From Devosia sp. FKR38 (lineage in GTDB: Bacteria; Pseudomonadota; Alphaproteobacteria; Rhizobiales; Devosiaceae): a stretch of 64,000 nucleotides of DNA. The DNA is taken from assembly GCF_005222805.1 (NCBI RefSeq), contig NZ_STGC01000002.1, forward strand, positions 695,836-759,835. Reading direction: 5' to 3'. Within the stretch, counting starts at the first letter, position 1; each line of letters starts with the position of its first letter. The translations under genes and the position numbers were made by a program. Positions 62,657 to 64,000 of this stretch are shown piece after piece. Below the pieces are notes generated by a model. That model did no database searches, was not told the origin of the DNA, and saw only the letters and a list, made by a program, of their open reading frames with translations.

Positions 62657-62762
62657 TTGTTGGAACTCCAGTCCCTTACCATCTTCGCCCCCGCGCAAGC
62701 CTTGGCTTGCGGCCATTCGGTTTTCGGCCTCTCCCCGTCGGGAGACGACCCGGGGAAAAGCG
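62657..62762 (-). promoter_or_regulatory. Hairpin region of the asd leader (attenuator-like)
   Basis: After the leader ORF the minus-strand RNA can fold in two exclusive ways: stem A 62730-62745 (TCTCCC-GACG-GGGAGA) or stem B 62733-62755 (CCCC and GTCG paired with CGAC and GGGG, two-base bulge). They share bases 62733-62745. A third hairpin, GCAAGC-CAAG-GCTTGC at 62695-62710, lies about 40 bases before the asd ATG. No T-run follows any of them, so control could be on translation or Rho rather than a classic terminator. Confidence 0.5.
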
Positions 62763-62858
62763 TCAGGCGGTTTTGGTGGTTTTGGTCATAAGCGCAGCGA
62801 CGCCACCGGCGGTGAGCCGGGTGGTTGCGATGGTCGCAATGTCGATCATGCTGTGCAT
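62763..62858 (-). CDS. Candidate Thr-rich leader peptide of asd
   Basis: A 31-codon ORF (ATG at 62858, alternative ATG at 62849, internal ATG at 62789) ending 107 bases before asd. Eight of 31 codons are Thr, all ACC, and the last eight residues read MTKTTKTA, with both Lys codons there. Thr and Lys are end products of the pathway that asd feeds, as expected for an attenuation peptide. A promoter lies 26 or so bases upstream of its start. No good ribosome-binding site is seen before any of the three ATGs, which is the main weakness. Confidence 0.55.
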   Translation of the reverse strand: MHSMIDIATIATTRLTAGGVAALMTKTTKTA

Positions 62859-62890
62859 AAAATGACTGCTTTGGTTGGAAAGCAGGCGAA

Positions 62891-62918
62891 GTCATACGCC
62901 GAAATAGGAAATAGTCAA
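62891..62918 (-). promoter_or_regulatory. Sigma70-like promoter of the asd leader
   Basis: On the minus strand TTGACT and TATGAC are separated by 16 bases. Five of six -35 bases and four of six -10 bases match consensus. Transcription would start near 62884, giving an asd leader RNA of about 228 bases that contains the Thr-rich ORF and the exclusive hairpins. Confidence 0.6.
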
Positions 62919-63040
62919 TGACCTGCTGTGGCCGCCTTTGGTAGCCCGATCTGCCGGCGGACCGCGCCATATGCGCATGTGCCGGTTGGCAGGGCCGCCC
63001 GCTTGCACTAGACCGGGCCGCAACAGTCCAGGAGCCCGCC

Positions 63041-64000
63041 ATGCCTCATTATGATGTCGTCATTGTTGGCGCCGGTGCCGCCGGCATGATGGCCGCCATC
63101 CAGGCCGGCCAGCGCGGCCGTTCGGTGCTGGTGGTCGACCATGGCCAATATGCCGGCGAAAAGATCCGCATTTCGGGCGGCGGGCGCTGCAATTTCACCA
63201 ATGTGCATGCCACCACCGAGCGCGGGCGCGACCGGTTTCTGAGCGCCAATCCGCGCTTTGCCCTGTCGGCGCTCAGCCGCTACACGCCCGAGATGTTCAT
63301 CGCCATGGTGCGCGAGCATGGCATCAGTTTCCACGAAAAGACGCTGGGCCAATTGTTCTGCGACGGGCCGGCGACGCAGATCAACACCATGCTGCTGGGC
63401 GAGATGCGCAAGGCCGGCGTGACGCTGGTGCTCGAAACCGGCGTCGAAAGCGTGGCCAAGGCCGAGAGCGGCTTTGCGCTTGAGCTGACCACATCGTCGA
63501 TCACCTGCGAGAGCCTGATCGTGGCCACCGGTGGCAAGTCCATTCCCAAGATGGGCGCCACGGGTCTCGGCTATCAGCTCGCCGAGCAGTTCGGCCTGCG
63601 CCTCGTCGAGACACGGCCGGGCCTGGTGCCCCTCACCTTTGAGACCGGGGCGCTGGAGCGGCTCAAGGCGCTGGCCGGCATTGCTGCCGATGCCATTGTC
63701 AGCCACGGCAAGACGGCGTTTGAAGAGGCCCTGTTGTTCACCCATCGCGGGCTGTCGGGCCCGGCGATCCTGCAGATCTCGTCCTATTGGCGCGAGGGCG
63801 ACAGCATTGCGGTCGATCTGCTGCCGCATCAGGATGCCGGCGAGGTGTTGCGCCAGGCGCGCCAGGCTACGCCCAAGCTGCAATTGCAGACCGTCTTGGC
63901 TGGCATGCTGCCCAAGAAACTGGCGCAGCTCCTCGGCGACGAGCTGGATCTCAGTGGCATGGTGGGGGATTTTTCCGACAAGAAGCTGGCGCTGGTCGAA
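63041..64000 (+). CDS. HI0933/YhiN-type FAD-dependent oxidoreductase, truncated by the window
   Basis: The first 320 residues of a flavoprotein of the HI0933 (YhiN, aminoacetone-oxidase-like) family; the frame is open to the right edge. The FAD-binding VVIVGAGAAGMMAAIQA is at residues 7-23, ISGGGRCNFTN near 50, LIVATGGKSIPKMGATG near 157, and FTHRGLSGPAILQIS near 230. Members may be dehydrogenases or oxidases of unclear substrate. AGGAGCCC precedes the ATG. About 70 further residues are expected beyond the window. It is divergent from asd across a 384-base gap. Confidence 0.93.
   Translation, partial: MPHYDVVIVGAGAAGMMAAIQAGQRGRSVLVVDHGQYAGEKIRISGGGRCNFTNVHATTERGRDRFLSANPRFALSALSRYTPEMFIAMVREHGISFHEKTLGQLFCDGPATQINTMLLGEMRKAGVTLVLETGVESVAKAESGFALELTTSSITCESLIVATGGKSIPKMGATGLGYQLAEQFGLRLVETRPGLVPLTFETGALERLKALAGIAADAIVSHGKTAFEEALLFTHRGLSGPAILQISSYWREGDSIAVDLLPHQDAGEVLRQARQATPKLQLQTVLAGMLPKKLAQLLGDELDLSGMVGDFSDKKLALVE

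Overview
The window is a high-GC (about 65% by eye), densely coding bacterial chromosome segment. It looks alphaproteobacterial, order Hyphomicrobiales, most like Devosia or a close relative. This placement is inferred from gene content and order: dapF-mtaB-ftsY-septation protein A, hemC-hemD-mitofilin-hemY beside a divergent tsaD-gpsA-YciI-EVE block, sdhCDAB, ffh-rpsP, two IalB-family proteins, and an imuA-imuB-dnaE2 cassette behind a GAACN7GAAC LexA box. I see no phage, insertion sequence, CRISPR array or rRNA operon. One tRNA gene, tRNA-Thr(CGT), is present.

Layout. 1-7.8 kb: acetyltransferases, a Bax-inhibitor-1 membrane protein, ThpR, two secreted IalB-family paralogs, rlmN, a GC-poor DUF2971 gene, rlmJ and a LysE exporter. 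7.8-14.7 kb: argG, a PAS-PAS-GGDEF-EAL protein, a serine hydrolase and typA. 14.7-20.8 kb: dedA, leuD, a GNAT plus RidA pair, leuB, a second GNAT preceded by the stump of a second ridA, then rpsP and ffh. 21-28.4 kb: an oxygenase plus CelD-type acetyltransferase pair facing dapF-mtaB-ftsY-yciB. 28.4-35.7 kb: EVE, YciI, gpsA and tsaD, divergent from hemC-hemD-mitofilin-hemY, then the tRNA. 35.8-43 kb: chemoreceptor, FeeM-like N-acyl amino acid synthase, a membrane GGDEF-EAL protein, an orphan solute-binding protein and pterin dehydratase. 43-48.9 kb: the SOS mutagenesis operon. 49-54 kb: TerB and an sdh operon with two extra genes between sdhA and sdhB. 54-64 kb: a GNAT, DUF3422, NUDIX, DUF1737, carbonic anhydrase, two secreted EF-hand proteins, two EamA exporters, a GNAT, asd and a truncated HI0933-type flavoprotein.

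How the genes work together. The core modules are amino-acid biosynthesis (argG, leuBD, dapF, asd), haem synthesis, the TCA cycle and respiration (sdh), protein targeting (ffh, ftsY), tRNA and rRNA modification (tsaD, mtaB, rlmN, rlmJ) and damage-induced mutagenesis. Signalling is represented by two c-di-GMP enzymes, one chemoreceptor and a possible N-acyl amino acid signal synthase.

The most interesting non-genic signal is the asd leader. A sigma70-like promoter is followed by a 31-codon ORF with eight Thr codons that ends in MTKTTKTA, then two mutually exclusive hairpins, then asd. This has the layout of an amino-acid attenuator. Other signals worth a look are a helically phased array of five CTTGATG half-sites (826-874), a hairpin array after thpR, the ridA stump, the GC-poor DUF2971 gene wedged between two 23S rRNA methyltransferase genes, and an 11-bp inverted repeat between the EF-hand genes.
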